Assembly (NCBI GenBank): GCA_040880065.1
Contig: JBBDJE010000059.1
Location: forward strand, 1-64,000
Source: Abyssibius sp040880065
GTDB taxonomy: Bacteria; Pseudomonadota; Alphaproteobacteria; Rhodobacterales; Rhodobacteraceae
Length of the DNA stretch: 64,000 nt
Direction of reading: 5' to 3'
Part shown: positions 35,677-45,194 of the stretch, in pieces
Layout: each line of letters starts with the position of its first letter
How positions within the stretch are numbered: position 1 is the first letter of the stretch
Translations under genes and position numbers: made by a program
Notes under the pieces: model-generated
Database searches by the model: none
The model's input: only the letters and a program-made list of their open reading frames with translations
Told to the model about the DNA's origin: nothing

Positions 35677-36644
35677 GCACGATTGAGATGATAAATGCCG
35701 CGCGCGACCGCATCGCGGACCATGTGCGCCAAACGCCCGTTCTGACCTCGCCGTTTCTCGATAAGATTGCCGGGCGGCGTGTGCTGGTCAAGGCCGAGTG
35801 TTTGCAGCTTACTGGCAGCTTCAAGTTTCGCGGCGGATATTCCGCGCTATCGGGCATTTCCGAGGCGCAGCGGGCAGGCGGCGTCATCGCCTATTCCAGC
35901 GGCAACCATGCACAAGGCGTGGCACTGGCCGCCAAACTGCACGGGGTGGCGGCGGTGATTGTCATGCCTTCGGATGCCCCGAAGCTGAAAATTGACAACA
36001 CCCGCGCCTTTGGTGCCGAGGTTGTGCTTTATGACCGTTTTGGTGAAGACCGCGACGCGATTGGCCAAAAACTTGCCACAGAGCGCGGGCTGACGCTGAT
36101 TCGCCCCTATGACGAGCCGTTGGTGATTGCGGGGCAGGGCACGCTGGGGCTGGAGCTTGGCCCGCAACTGGCAAAACACGGCATGACATCGGGCGATGTG
36201 CTGGTGTGTTGCGGCGGCGGTGGGCTTACATCGGGCATTGCGCTCGCGCTGGCTGATGTTGCGCCCGGCCTGCGCGTGCGCCCGGTCGAGCCGGTGGGGT
36301 TTGACGATGTGGCCCGTTCGCTGGCCAGCGGCAGGATCGAGCATAATTCCGGCGATGCGCGCTCGATCTGCGATGCGATTGTCACGCCTGCCCCCGGCAA
36401 TCTGACATTCCCGATTTTGCAAGCCCATTGCGGGCCGGGGCTGAGCGTTTCGGATGAAGACGCATTGCGCGCCGTTGCACTGGCCTTTCAACGCCTGAAA
36501 ATCGTGGCCGAGCCGGGTGGCGCAGTGGCATTGGCGGCAGCACTGTTTCAGGCTGACGCGCTGGCGGGTGATGCTGTGGCTGTGGTGGTGACGGGTGGAA
36601 ATGTGGATGGTGATGTGTTTGCGCAGGCGCTTGGCATGCTCTGA
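35673..36644 (+). CDS. PLP-dependent threonine/serine dehydratase-like (or hydroxyaspartate ammonia-lyase)
   Basis: 323 residues, fold type II. The PLP lysine is in LTGSFKFRGGYSAL, followed by AYSSGNHAQGVA and the phosphate-binding glycine loop CCGGGGLTSG. It lacks the C-terminal ACT domain of biosynthetic IlvA, so it belongs to the catabolic threonine dehydratase / serine racemase / threo-3-hydroxyaspartate ammonia-lyase group. Which of these cannot be told from sequence. Coupled to the hydrolase gene by a four-base overlap. Confidence 0.86.
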   Translation: MSTIEMINAARDRIADHVRQTPVLTSPFLDKIAGRRVLVKAECLQLTGSFKFRGGYSALSGISEAQRAGGVIAYSSGNHAQGVALAAKLHGVAAVIVMPSDAPKLKIDNTRAFGAEVVLYDRFGEDRDAIGQKLATERGLTLIRPYDEPLVIAGQGTLGLELGPQLAKHGMTSGDVLVCCGGGGLTSGIALALADVAPGLRVRPVEPVGFDDVARSLASGRIEHNSGDARSICDAIVTPAPGNLTFPILQAHCGPGLSVSDEDALRAVALAFQRLKIVAEPGGAVALAAALFQADALAGDAVAVVVTGGNVDGDVFAQALGML

Positions 36645-36685
36645 TCGTGCTGCATGTCGTTCTGCGGCGGGCCTGCTGGGCGGTT

Positions 36686-36709
36686 GCTGCCGCGCCGGGG
36701 CGCGGCAGC
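36686..36709. terminator. GC hairpin between convergent genes
   Basis: GCTGCCGCGC, a CGGG loop and GCGCGGCAGC form a perfect 10-pair stem midway between two convergent genes. It lacks a T-run on either strand, so termination may need Rho or may be weak. Confidence 0.45.
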
Positions 36710-36737
36710 GTTCGGTTATCGTGACCGGGAACCGGGC

Positions 36738-39224
36738 CTAGCCGTCAACGCGGATAGTGGCGTTGGCTGGGTCATAGGGGCTGTCCTCAACGATCTCGGC
36801 ATCCCAAAGCTGGTTGAGCATTTTGACCTTGAGTTTCTGGCCCACGACCGCAAGGTCGGGGCGGACATAGCCCATGCCGATGGATTTGCCAAAATGCACC
36901 GAATAGCCGCCCGAGGTAAGGCGGCCGATTTTGACATCGCCATCAAACAGCGCCTCGCGGCCCCATGGGTCGCAGCCATCCGGGCCGTCGATCAGCAGGG
37001 TCACGCATTTGGCGCGGATGCCCGTGGCCTCCATTTTAGCCTTGCCCTGAAAGTCTTTTCCAAGGTCGACAAAGCGCGGCAGGTCGGCTTCCAGCGGGGT
37101 GGCGTCGCGGCCAAGTTCCGTGCCAAAGGCGCGATAGGATTTTTCCTGCCGCAGCCAGTTTTGCGCCCGCGCGCCCACCAGCTTCATGCCGAATTCCGCC
37201 CCGGCCTTTTCCAACTGGTCAAACAGATAGTTCTGCATTTCGATCGGGTGGTGCAACTCCCAGCCAAGCTCGCCGGTATAAGCGACGCGAATGGCGTTGA
37301 CAGGGCACATGCCAAGCTCGATCTGCCGCGCCGAAAGCCATGGGAAGCGCTTGTTGGACAGCGCGGTTTCAGGGTCGGCATCGCGGATAAGTTTTTTCAG
37401 CACATCGCGCGACTTTGGCCCGGCAATGGCGAACACCCCCCATTGCGTGGTGACGTTCTGCACCTCGATGCGGCCAAACTCGGCTTGCTTGTCGGCCACG
37501 CATTTGCGCAGATAATCGGCGTCATAGGCTGTCCACGCCCCGGCGGAGACGAGGTAATATTCATCATCCTTCATGCGCACGATGGTGTACTCGGTGCGTG
37601 TCGTGCCGGTTGGCGTTAGTGCATAGGTCAGGTTGATGCGGCCAACTTTGGGCAGTTTATTGGTCGTGAACCAGTCAAGGAAAGCGGTTGCGCCGGGGCC
37701 TTTGACAACATGTTTGGTGAAGGCCGTGGCGTCGATCAACCCGACGCTTTGCCGGATGGCTTTCGCCTCTTCCAGCGCATATTGCCACCAGCCGCCACGG
37801 CGAAAGCTGCGCGCCGCGTGGTCGTCAAAACCCATCGGGGCGAAATAGTTTGGGCGTTCCCAACCATTGACCTGGCCAAATTGTGCGCCACGCGCCGCTT
37901 GGCGGTCATAGGCGGGCGAGGTGCGCAGCGGGCGGGCGGCCGGGCGTTCTTCATCGGGGTGGTGGAGGATGTAGACATGGTCATAGCATTCCTCGTTCTT
38001 GCGCATGGCGTATTCGGTGGTCATCCAATCGCCAAAACGCTTGGGATCGAGGCTGGCCATGTCGATCTCGGCTTCGCCATTCACCATCATCTGGGCAAGG
38101 TAATAGCCTGTGCCGCCTGCCGCCGTAATGCCAAAGGAAAAACCCTCGGCCAGCCACATGTTGCGCAGGCCGGGGGCCGGGCCAACCAGCGGGTTGCCAT
38201 CGGGCGTGTAGCAGATCGGGCCGTTGAAATCATCCTTCAACCCGCTTTCCTCGCATGAAGGTATGCGGTGGATCATCGCCATATACTGTTCTTCGATGCG
38301 CTCTAGCTCCAGCGGGAAGAGATCGGCGCGGAAACTGTCGGGCACGCCATATTCAAAGCGGGCGGGGGCGTCTTTTTCATAAACCCCCAGAATCCAGCCG
38401 CCGCGTTCCTCACGCACATAAGATTGCGCATCGGCGTCGCGGATGACGGGGTGCTCGGGGTTGGTCTTGCGCCATTCCATCAGTGCCGGGTCTTGCTCCA
38501 TCACGATAAACTGGTGTTCCACCGGGATGGCGGGGATTTTAATGCCAAGCTGGCGTGCGGTGCGCTGGGCGTGGTTGCCAGTAGCTGTCACCACATGTTC
38601 GGCGCGGATTTCGAAAGTTTCTTCGCCCGCCACAAGGTTGCCGCCGCGCTCCACCATCTTGGTGCCGCGCACGATCCATTCGGCCCCCGTCCATTCATAG
38701 CTGTCAACCTGCAGCTTGCGGTAAATCTCGGCCCCGTGCTGGCGCGCGCCCTTGGCCATGGCCTGGGTCACATCGGCGGGGTTAATATAGCCGTCTTCGG
38801 TGTGGTAAAGCGCGCCCTTCAGGTCTTCGGTGCGGATCAGCGGCCAGCGGGATTTGATCTCGTCCGGGGTCAGAAATTCATACTTGATGCCCACCGAATC
38901 AGCGGTCGAAGCATAGAGCATATACTCATCCATACGCGCATCGGTCTGGGCCATGCGCAGGTTGCCAACCACCGAAAAGCCCGCATTCAACCCGGTTTCG
39001 GCTTCAAGCTGCTTGTAAAAATCAACCGAATACTGGTGGATATGGCTGGTGGCATAGCCCATGTTGAACAAAGGCAGCAGGCCGGCGGCGTGCCATGTGG
39101 ACCCTGATGTCAGCTCGTCACGCTCGATCAGCACCGTTTCCCAGCCCGCCTTGGCCAGATGATAGGCAATGCCCGCGCCCACGGCGCCACCGCCAACGAC
39201 CAGTGCTTTAACTTGGGTTTTCAT
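36738..39224 (-). CDS. dimethylglycine/sarcosine dehydrogenase-like FAD oxidoreductase with GcvT domain
   Basis: 828 residues. The N-terminal FAD domain opens KALVVGGGAVGAGIAYHLAKAGW and has SGSTWHAAGL, where the His is the usual site of covalent flavin attachment. The C-terminal half (from about 430) is a folate-binding aminomethyltransferase domain (LIDATAFTKHVVKGPGA; later GELGWELHHP). Enzymes of this build demethylate dimethylglycine or sarcosine and pass the one-carbon unit to tetrahydrofolate, part of glycine-betaine catabolism. Several paralogues are usual in marine Rhodobacterales, so the exact substrate is open. Confidence 0.88.
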   Translation of the reverse strand: MKTQVKALVVGGGAVGAGIAYHLAKAGWETVLIERDELTSGSTWHAAGLLPLFNMGYATSHIHQYSVDFYKQLEAETGLNAGFSVVGNLRMAQTDARMDEYMLYASTADSVGIKYEFLTPDEIKSRWPLIRTEDLKGALYHTEDGYINPADVTQAMAKGARQHGAEIYRKLQVDSYEWTGAEWIVRGTKMVERGGNLVAGEETFEIRAEHVVTATGNHAQRTARQLGIKIPAIPVEHQFIVMEQDPALMEWRKTNPEHPVIRDADAQSYVREERGGWILGVYEKDAPARFEYGVPDSFRADLFPLELERIEEQYMAMIHRIPSCEESGLKDDFNGPICYTPDGNPLVGPAPGLRNMWLAEGFSFGITAAGGTGYYLAQMMVNGEAEIDMASLDPKRFGDWMTTEYAMRKNEECYDHVYILHHPDEERPAARPLRTSPAYDRQAARGAQFGQVNGWERPNYFAPMGFDDHAARSFRRGGWWQYALEEAKAIRQSVGLIDATAFTKHVVKGPGATAFLDWFTTNKLPKVGRINLTYALTPTGTTRTEYTIVRMKDDEYYLVSAGAWTAYDADYLRKCVADKQAEFGRIEVQNVTTQWGVFAIAGPKSRDVLKKLIRDADPETALSNKRFPWLSARQIELGMCPVNAIRVAYTGELGWELHHPIEMQNYLFDQLEKAGAEFGMKLVGARAQNWLRQEKSYRAFGTELGRDATPLEADLPRFVDLGKDFQGKAKMEATGIRAKCVTLLIDGPDGCDPWGREALFDGDVKIGRLTSGGYSVHFGKSIGMGYVRPDLAVVGQKLKVKMLNQLWDAEIVEDSPYDPANATIRVDG

Positions 39225-39502
39225 CTAACACTCCGATTCCAGATGGTTTGGTGCAAGCTATCATCCAGAACACCGCCTCTAACTTGCGAGCGCCCGACCA
39301 GATGGCATCTGCTACCGACATGCGCGCCATTCTGGTGCCGCATTTTGCGCTGCAGATACCCCTGGCACACCCTTGGGGGAATGATTTTGTGGCTTACAAT
39401 AGTTTTGCCTTCAATTACTTTGCGAAAATGATTGGCCTGTCGTTTGCGTTGCGGCGGCCGGAGCGCCACTTGCGCAAGAATAGACACCACGAGGAGCCAG
39501 AT

Positions 39503-41524
39503 ATGAACCCGCTTTTGCAGGATTGGACCGCGCCGTTTGGAATGCCGCCCTTTGCCAAGATCAGGCCCGAGCATTACGCCGAGGCGTTTGAAGCGGGTTT
39601 TGCTGCGGCGCGGGCAGGTATCGAGGCGATTGCCAGCAACCCCGAAGCGCCAGATTTTGCCAACACGGTGGATGCGCTGGAGCGCGCCGATGCACTGTTG
39701 AGCCGCGTATCCGGTGTGTTTGACAATGTTTCGAGCGCCGATAGCAGCCCCGAATTGCAGGCGCTGGAACGTGATCTGGCCCCCAAACAGGCGCGACTTG
39801 CGAGCGAAATCGCCAGCGACAAGCGGCTCTATGCGCGCCTGTCGGCGCTCGACGAGCAGCGCGCCGGTTTGGGGTTGAGCGGCGAGCAAGAGGAGGTGCT
39901 CAAGCATTATTTGCGCATGTTCCGCCAAGCAGGGGCGCATCTGGCGGCAGAACCCGTGGCGCGGCTCAGGGAAATTGCCGAGCGCATGGCCAGCCTTGGC
40001 ACGCAGTTTTCGCAAAACCTGTTAAAGGACGAGGCGGCGTGGGAATTGCCGCTTGGCGCTGATGAACTGGCGGGGCTGCCCGATGATCTGGTAGAGGCGC
40101 TGGCGGCAGCAGCAACGGAACGCGGGCAGAACGGGCATTGCCTTACGCTGTCACGCGCGCTGGTCATGCCGTTTTTGCAATTTTCCAACCGCCGGGATTT
40201 GCGCAAGCGCGCCTTTGAGGCGTGGGAAGCGCGCGGGGCGAATGGCGGTGAGACCGATAACCGCGCCATTGCCCGCGAGATGCTGGAACTGCGCGCCGAA
40301 CGCGCGCAGCTTTTGGGCTATGCCTCGTTTGCAGCGCTTCGACTGGAGCCTGAAATGGCCAAAACCCCCGAAGCGGTGCGTGGCCTGCTTGTCCGCGTGT
40401 GGGAGCCCGCGCGCAGCGCGGCCCTGCGCGACGCCACGGCGCTGGCTGAATTGATGAAAGCCGATGGCGTGCAGGATGATTTGCGCCCATGGGACTGGCG
40501 GCGCTACGCAAGCATCTTGCAAAAGCGTGACTTTGATGTCGATGAGAACGAGGTGAAGCCGTATTTGCAGCTGGATGCGATGATCAAGGCCGCCTTTGAC
40601 GTTGCCAACCGGCTGTTCGGGCTGGAATTCACGCCGCTTGCCATGCCGCTTTACCATGAAGATGCGCGGGCCTGGGAGGTGCGCAAGGGCGCGCGCCATA
40701 TCGGGGTGTTCATCGGAGACTATTTCGCGCGGCCCGCCAAACGCTCGGGGGCGTGGTGCTGGCGGTTTCGCACACAGCAGGCGCTTGACGGGCAGGTGCG
40801 CCCGATTGTGGTGAATGTGTGCAATTCGGCCAAGCCGCCCAAAGGCAGCCCCGCATTGCTGACCTTTGACGATGCGCGCACGCTGTTTCATGAATTTGGC
40901 CACGCGCTGCACCAGTTGCTTTCAGACGTGACCTATCCCAGTGTTTCGGGCACATCGGTGCCGCTGGATTTTGTGGAACTGCCCAGCCAGCTCTTTGAGC
41001 ATTGGCTGGCAACACCCGATGTGCTGCGTAAATTCGGCCGCCATTACAAAACCGGCGCGCCCATGCCCGAAGACCTGATTGCCCGTATCAAGGCGGCTGA
41101 AAATTTCAATCAGGGCTTTGCCACGGTCGAATTCATTTCCAGCGCGATGGTCGATCTTGACCTGCATTCAGGCCCGCCCCCCGCCGACCCGATGCAAGCC
41201 CAAGCCGCCACGCTTGATGCGCTGGGAATGCCCGAGGCGATACGCATGCGCCACGCCCTGCCGCATTTTGCGCATATCTTTGCCGGTGACGGTTATGCCA
41301 GCGGCTACTACTCCTACATGTGGTCGGAAGTGATGGATGCCGATGCGTTTGAAGCCTTTGAAGAGACGGGCGATGTGTTTGATGCCGCAACCGCAGAACG
41401 TTTGCATACGTATATTCTTTCGGCAGGGGGCACACGCCCTGCAGAAGCCGCATATACAGCGTTTCGCGGGCGTATGCCTGAGGTTGAGGCTTTGCTACGT
41501 GGACGTGGCTTCGCGGTTGAGTAA
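39503..41524 (+). CDS. dcp: M3 family metallopeptidase (peptidyl-dipeptidase Dcp type)
   Basis: 673 residues. Zinc site LFHEFGHALHQLLSD (HExxH about residue 460) with the third ligand Glu in a later helix; the start MNPLLQDWTAPFGMPPFAKIRPEHY is that of Dcp/oligopeptidase A. It removes dipeptides or cleaves short peptides in the cytoplasm; no signal peptide is seen. The ATG at 39503 has GAGGAG upstream, although the frame stays open for 255 bases before it. The 278 bases between the oxidoreductase start and this gene hold divergent promoters and nothing else that I can identify. Confidence 0.93.
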   Translation: MNPLLQDWTAPFGMPPFAKIRPEHYAEAFEAGFAAARAGIEAIASNPEAPDFANTVDALERADALLSRVSGVFDNVSSADSSPELQALERDLAPKQARLASEIASDKRLYARLSALDEQRAGLGLSGEQEEVLKHYLRMFRQAGAHLAAEPVARLREIAERMASLGTQFSQNLLKDEAAWELPLGADELAGLPDDLVEALAAAATERGQNGHCLTLSRALVMPFLQFSNRRDLRKRAFEAWEARGANGGETDNRAIAREMLELRAERAQLLGYASFAALRLEPEMAKTPEAVRGLLVRVWEPARSAALRDATALAELMKADGVQDDLRPWDWRRYASILQKRDFDVDENEVKPYLQLDAMIKAAFDVANRLFGLEFTPLAMPLYHEDARAWEVRKGARHIGVFIGDYFARPAKRSGAWCWRFRTQQALDGQVRPIVVNVCNSAKPPKGSPALLTFDDARTLFHEFGHALHQLLSDVTYPSVSGTSVPLDFVELPSQLFEHWLATPDVLRKFGRHYKTGAPMPEDLIARIKAAENFNQGFATVEFISSAMVDLDLHSGPPPADPMQAQAATLDALGMPEAIRMRHALPHFAHIFAGDGYASGYYSYMWSEVMDADAFEAFEETGDVFDAATAERLHTYILSAGGTRPAEAAYTAFRGRMPEVEALLRGRGFAVE

Positions 41525-41731
41525 AAACTACTGTGCGGTAAAAAAAAGTGAAAGCGCTGCAAATTTCCTCGGGTTATCATATAATTACGCGTTGCTTCAT
41601 TTCGCTGAGTGCTCTAAAAATCAGCGGTGCGAGCTGGTGTTCATTCGCGTAAATATTAGTCTAAGACTGGTAAGTGTGGTAATATGATGGTGCCCGTCTC
41701 TAATTTGGCTTTACTGTAGGAGACAGTGAGA

Positions 41732-42172
41732 ATGGTTGAAGAAACAAGTGCTCCGGACACGCTGGAACTACTGGCCATGACGACCGATGTTGTGGTGTCG
41801 TTTGCGTCAAAGAACGCAATGGCGGCCGCAGACGTGCCCGACATGATTGCTAGCGTCTTTGCAAAATTCAAACAATTAGCCGAAGGTGAACTAAGCGCAC
41901 CTGAAGAAGAGCTTGTGCCGGCTGTGCCGATCAAGAAGTCTATCACGCGCGACTACATCATCTGTCTTGAAGACGGCAAAAAGCTGAAAATGCTGCGCCG
42001 CCATCTTTCCTCGGCCTATGATATGACGCCTGAGCAGTATAGGGAAAAATGGGGCCTGAAGCCCGATTATCCGATGGTGGCACCCGCCTATGCCGAACTG
42101 CGCCAGCAACTGGCCAAGAAAATCGGCCTTGGCCGCAAGGGTAAGGGGCGCCCGCGCAAACCAAAAGCCTGA
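41732..42172 (+). CDS. mucR: MucR/Ros-family transcriptional regulator
   Basis: 146 residues. The family core is clear: ITRDYIICLEDGKKLKMLRRHL and MTPEQYREKWGL, then DYPMVAPAYAELRQQLAKKIGLGRK and a basic tail. The zinc-finger ligands are incomplete: Cys78 and His91 are present, Asp81 sits at the second cysteine position, and SSAYDM replaces the usual second-histidine segment. These proteins silence AT-rich promoters and control envelope, motility and virulence genes. The ATG at 41732 has AGGAG upstream; a GTG six bases earlier is possible. The 207 bases upstream are AT-rich, compatible with autoregulation. Confidence 0.93.
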   Translation: MVEETSAPDTLELLAMTTDVVVSFASKNAMAAADVPDMIASVFAKFKQLAEGELSAPEEELVPAVPIKKSITRDYIICLEDGKKLKMLRRHLSSAYDMTPEQYREKWGLKPDYPMVAPAYAELRQQLAKKIGLGRKGKGRPRKPKA

Positions 42173-42210
42173 TGCGGAATTGCCTCGCGCCCGAATTGGG
42201 CGTATAGCAG

Positions 42211-42237
42211 CGGCGCGGGAAAATCCGCGCCGTTTTT
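42211..42237 (+). terminator. intrinsic terminator after mucR
   Basis: CGGCGCGG (42211-42218), a six-base loop and CCGCGCCG (42225-42232) make a perfect eight-pair stem followed by TTTTT. It lies 38 bases after mucR and just before miaB, so miaB needs its own promoter or read-through. Confidence 0.88.
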
Positions 42238-42252
42238 GTTTTGGGAACCCAC

Positions 42253-43575
42253 ATGTCTGCGCCGAAAAAGCTGTTTGTCAAAACCTGGGGCTGTCAGATG
42301 AATGTCTATGACAGCGAGCGCATGGCCGAAGCCATGGGCGCATCGGGCTATGTGGCGACCGATAGCGCCGATGATGCGGATATGATTCTGCTGAACACCT
42401 GCCATATTCGTGAAAAAGCCAGCGAGAAGATGTATTCCGAGCTTGGCCGACTGAAAGAGCATAAAATTGCGCGGCCTGCGGTAAAAATTGGCGTGGCGGG
42501 CTGCGTGGCACAAGCCGAGGGTGAAGAGATCATCCGCCGCCAGCCGATGGTTGATGTGGTGGTTGGCCCGCAAGCCTATCACCGCTTGCCCGATATGGTG
42601 GCGCGCAGCGGTAACGGTGCCAAGATCGTCGATACCGAGTTTCCGCAAGAAGACAAGTTTACGCACCTGCCGCGCGGCCCCAAAGCCCGCCGTGCGCCCG
42701 CCGCATTTTTGACCGTGCAAGAAGGCTGCGACAAGTTTTGCGCCTTTTGTGTTGTGCCCTATACGCGCGGTGCCGAAGTTTCCCGCCCCGTTGCGCGCAT
42801 TGTAGCCGAAGCGCGTGATCTGGTGGAGCGCGGCGTGGTCGAGCTGACCTTGCTTGGCCAGAATGTTAACGCCTATCATGGTGCCGGTGCTGATGGCGCG
42901 GCGTGGTCTTTGGCGCAACTGGTGCGCGAATTGGCCAAACTCGACGGGCTGGAACGGTTGCGCTACACCACCAGCCACCCCAATGACATGAGCGAGGATC
43001 TCTACGCCGCGCATGCCGAACTTGGCAAGCTGATGCCGTATCTGCACCTGCCGGTGCAGTCGGGCAGTGACAAGATTCTGAAGGCCATGAACCGCCGCCA
43101 CACGGCTGAAAGCTATATGAAGGTGATCGAGCGCATGCGCGCCGCGCGCCCGGATATGGCGTTGTCGGGTGATTTCATCGTTGGGTTCCCCGGTGAAACA
43201 GATGAAGATTTTGCCGATACAATGGCGTTGGTCAAAGCCGTTGGCTACGGCTCGGCGTTCAGCTTCAAATATTCGCCCCGCCCGGGCACGCCGGCTGCAG
43301 GGCGCGAACTCGTGCCCGATGATGTGGCGCATGAGCGGTTGCTTACGCTGCAAGCGCAGATCACCGCCGACCAGTTTGCCTTTCAAACCAGCATGATCGG
43401 CCGCACCTTGCCGGTTCTGGTGGAAAAAATCGGCCGCAAGCCCGGGCAGGTGATAGGCAAGTCGCCCTACCTGCATGCCGTGCATTTTGAAGCCCCTGCC
43501 GATTCGATTGGCCGGATCCTGCCTGCGCGAATAGTCGCCAGCGAAAAGAATTCGCTGACCGGTCAGGCAGTTTAA
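42253..43575 (+). CDS. miaB: tRNA-2-methylthio-N6-dimethylallyladenosine synthase
   Basis: 440 residues. The N-terminal UPF0004 domain has KLFVKTWGCQMNVYDSE with its first cluster cysteine, then NTCHIRE and GCVAQ; the radical SAM cluster is CDKFCAFC; a C-terminal TRAM domain binds tRNA. It adds the methylthio group to i6A37. I use ATG 42253; a TTG at 42241 would add four residues. Next in line are phoH and ybeY, the standard alphaproteobacterial order. Confidence 0.96.
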   Translation: MSAPKKLFVKTWGCQMNVYDSERMAEAMGASGYVATDSADDADMILLNTCHIREKASEKMYSELGRLKEHKIARPAVKIGVAGCVAQAEGEEIIRRQPMVDVVVGPQAYHRLPDMVARSGNGAKIVDTEFPQEDKFTHLPRGPKARRAPAAFLTVQEGCDKFCAFCVVPYTRGAEVSRPVARIVAEARDLVERGVVELTLLGQNVNAYHGAGADGAAWSLAQLVRELAKLDGLERLRYTTSHPNDMSEDLYAAHAELGKLMPYLHLPVQSGSDKILKAMNRRHTAESYMKVIERMRAARPDMALSGDFIVGFPGETDEDFADTMALVKAVGYGSAFSFKYSPRPGTPAAGRELVPDDVAHERLLTLQAQITADQFAFQTSMIGRTLPVLVEKIGRKPGQVIGKSPYLHAVHFEAPADSIGRILPARIVASEKNSLTGQAV

Positions 43576-43659
43576 CACAATATTCACGAAAGAGCGGCTT
43601 GCCAGACGCATGATGTTGAGGCACGCTAAGCTATATTTCGCAAAAGGACCCCTTCGCCT

Positions 43660-44676
43660 TTGACACAGCATGATATGTCGATTCAATCGCCGCCAGCACC
43701 GGATGAAACCGCGCTGACATTCCCTGACAACCGGCTGCTGATCGACCTGTGTGGCGAGTTGGATTCCAACCTTACCCGCGTTGAAACAGGCCATGATGTG
43801 CAGATCGTGCGGCGCGGCAATGTGATTGTGCTGCATGGTGCACCTGCCGCGCGGCGCATGGCGGCGGCCACCTTGCAGGGGCTTTATGCGCGCCTGCGCG
43901 CCGGGCGTGTGGTGGAGCCGGGCGATGTTGATGCTGCCATCCGCATGCAGGGCGAGGTGTTTGAAGCGCCCATAAGCTCGGAGCAGATCGAAATGTTCTC
44001 CGGCGGTGCGCTGGAAATACGCACGCGCAAACGGGTTGTCGAGCCGCGCACGCAAACGCAAAAGCTCTATGTCAAATCGCTGTTTGACCATGAACTGGTT
44101 TTCGGGCTTGGTCCGGCTGGCACCGGCAAAACCTATCTGGCTGTCGCCGCCGCTGTTTCAATGTTCATCGAGGGCCGGGTTGACCGCATTATCCTGAGCC
44201 GGCCCGCCGTTGAGGCAGGCGAACGGCTTGGCTTTCTGCCCGGCGACATGAAGGAAAAAGTCGACCCCTATATGCAGCCGCTTTACGACGCGCTGAATGA
44301 TTTCATCCCCGGCAAGCAGCTTGGCCGGATGATGGAGGAAAAGCAGATCGAGATTGCGCCGCTGGCCTTCATGCGCGGGCGCACCTTGTCCAACGCTTTT
44401 GTTGTGCTTGACGAGGCACAAAACACGACAACCATGCAAATGAAAATGTTTCTTACCCGGCTTGGTGAAGGCTCGCGCATGGCGATTACCGGCGACCCGA
44501 CCCAGATTGACCTGCCGCGCGGCGTGACCAGCGGCCTGGTTGAAGCCGAGCAGGTTTTGGCGGGCGTCAAGGGCGTGGGCATGACCCATTTCACCGCTGA
44601 TGATGTGGTGCGCCATCCGATGGTGGCCCGCATCATCAAAGCCTATGACGCTGCCGCACACCGTTCCAATGCCTGA
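43660..44676 (+). CDS. phoH: PhoH family ATPase
   Basis: 338 residues from a TTG. Walker A GPAGTGKT (about 151), Walker B FVVLDEAQNTT and the TGDPTQIDLP motif place it in the PhoH group of RecA-like/helicase-like ATPases; an N-terminal KH-like segment comes first. It works with YbeY in RNA metabolism. TTG 43660 is preferred because AAAGGA lies 11 bases upstream; the first ATG (43675) is too far from any ribosome site. It overlaps ybeY by eight bases. Confidence 0.92.
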   Translation: MTQHDMSIQSPPAPDETALTFPDNRLLIDLCGELDSNLTRVETGHDVQIVRRGNVIVLHGAPAARRMAAATLQGLYARLRAGRVVEPGDVDAAIRMQGEVFEAPISSEQIEMFSGGALEIRTRKRVVEPRTQTQKLYVKSLFDHELVFGLGPAGTGKTYLAVAAAVSMFIEGRVDRIILSRPAVEAGERLGFLPGDMKEKVDPYMQPLYDALNDFIPGKQLGRMMEEKQIEIAPLAFMRGRTLSNAFVVLDEAQNTTTMQMKMFLTRLGEGSRMAITGDPTQIDLPRGVTSGLVEAEQVLAGVKGVGMTHFTADDVVRHPMVARIIKAYDAAAHRSNA

Positions 44677-45154
44677 CATTGCCGATTGTGTTATTGAAGA
44701 TGCGCGCTGGGACGGGTGCAATCTGGCTGTGATTGCCGAGCGTGCAACCCGCGCCGCTTTAGCGATTTGCGCGCTGCAGGGCGAAGATTGGGAAGCTGCC
44801 ATTCTGGCGTGCGATGATGCACGCATCGCCACGCTCAACGGTGATTTTCGCGGCAAACCTGTGGCGACGAACGTGCTGTCATGGCCTGCGCAAGCCCTAG
44901 CGCCAAGCGCGCCGGGCGAAGAACCGCTGCCGCCCGAAGGGCCGGAATTGGGCGATATTGCAATTGCCTTTGAAACCTGCGAAGGCGAGGCGCGCGATCA
45001 GGGCATTGAATTTGCAGCCCATGTGGCCCATCTGATCGTTCATGCCGTGTTACATTTATTGGGATACGACCATATTGAAGATGCGGATGCCACGGTGATG
45101 GAAGGGCTTGAAATTAAGGCTCTTGCCAGCATGGGCATTCAAAATCCATATTAG
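44669..45154 (+). CDS. ybeY: endoribonuclease / rRNA maturation factor YbeY
   Basis: 161 residues. The zinc-binding motif HLIVHAVLHLLGYDH (His-x3-His-x5-His) near residue 130 is diagnostic. It takes part in 16S rRNA 3'-end maturation and ribosome quality control. The start overlaps the phoH end, in keeping with their joint role. Confidence 0.95.
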   Translation: MPDIADCVIEDARWDGCNLAVIAERATRAALAICALQGEDWEAAILACDDARIATLNGDFRGKPVATNVLSWPAQALAPSAPGEEPLPPEGPELGDIAIAFETCEGEARDQGIEFAAHVAHLIVHAVLHLLGYDHIEDADATVMEGLEIKALASMGIQNPY

Positions 45155-45194
45155 TCAGATGCAGGAAGTGCATCGCATTTCGGATTAGGGAGTC

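Noticed and set aside
17724..36644. A beta-hydroxyaspartate cycle, suggested by an iminosuccinate-reductase-like gene and a hydroxyaspartate-dehydratase-like gene
   Set aside because: The two genes are 18 kb apart and the aldolase and glyoxylate aminotransferase that define the cycle are not in the window.
39248..39502. N-terminal extension of the M3 peptidase by 85 residues
   Set aside because: The extra sequence is not like the family, and GAGGAG sits directly before the ATG at 39503.
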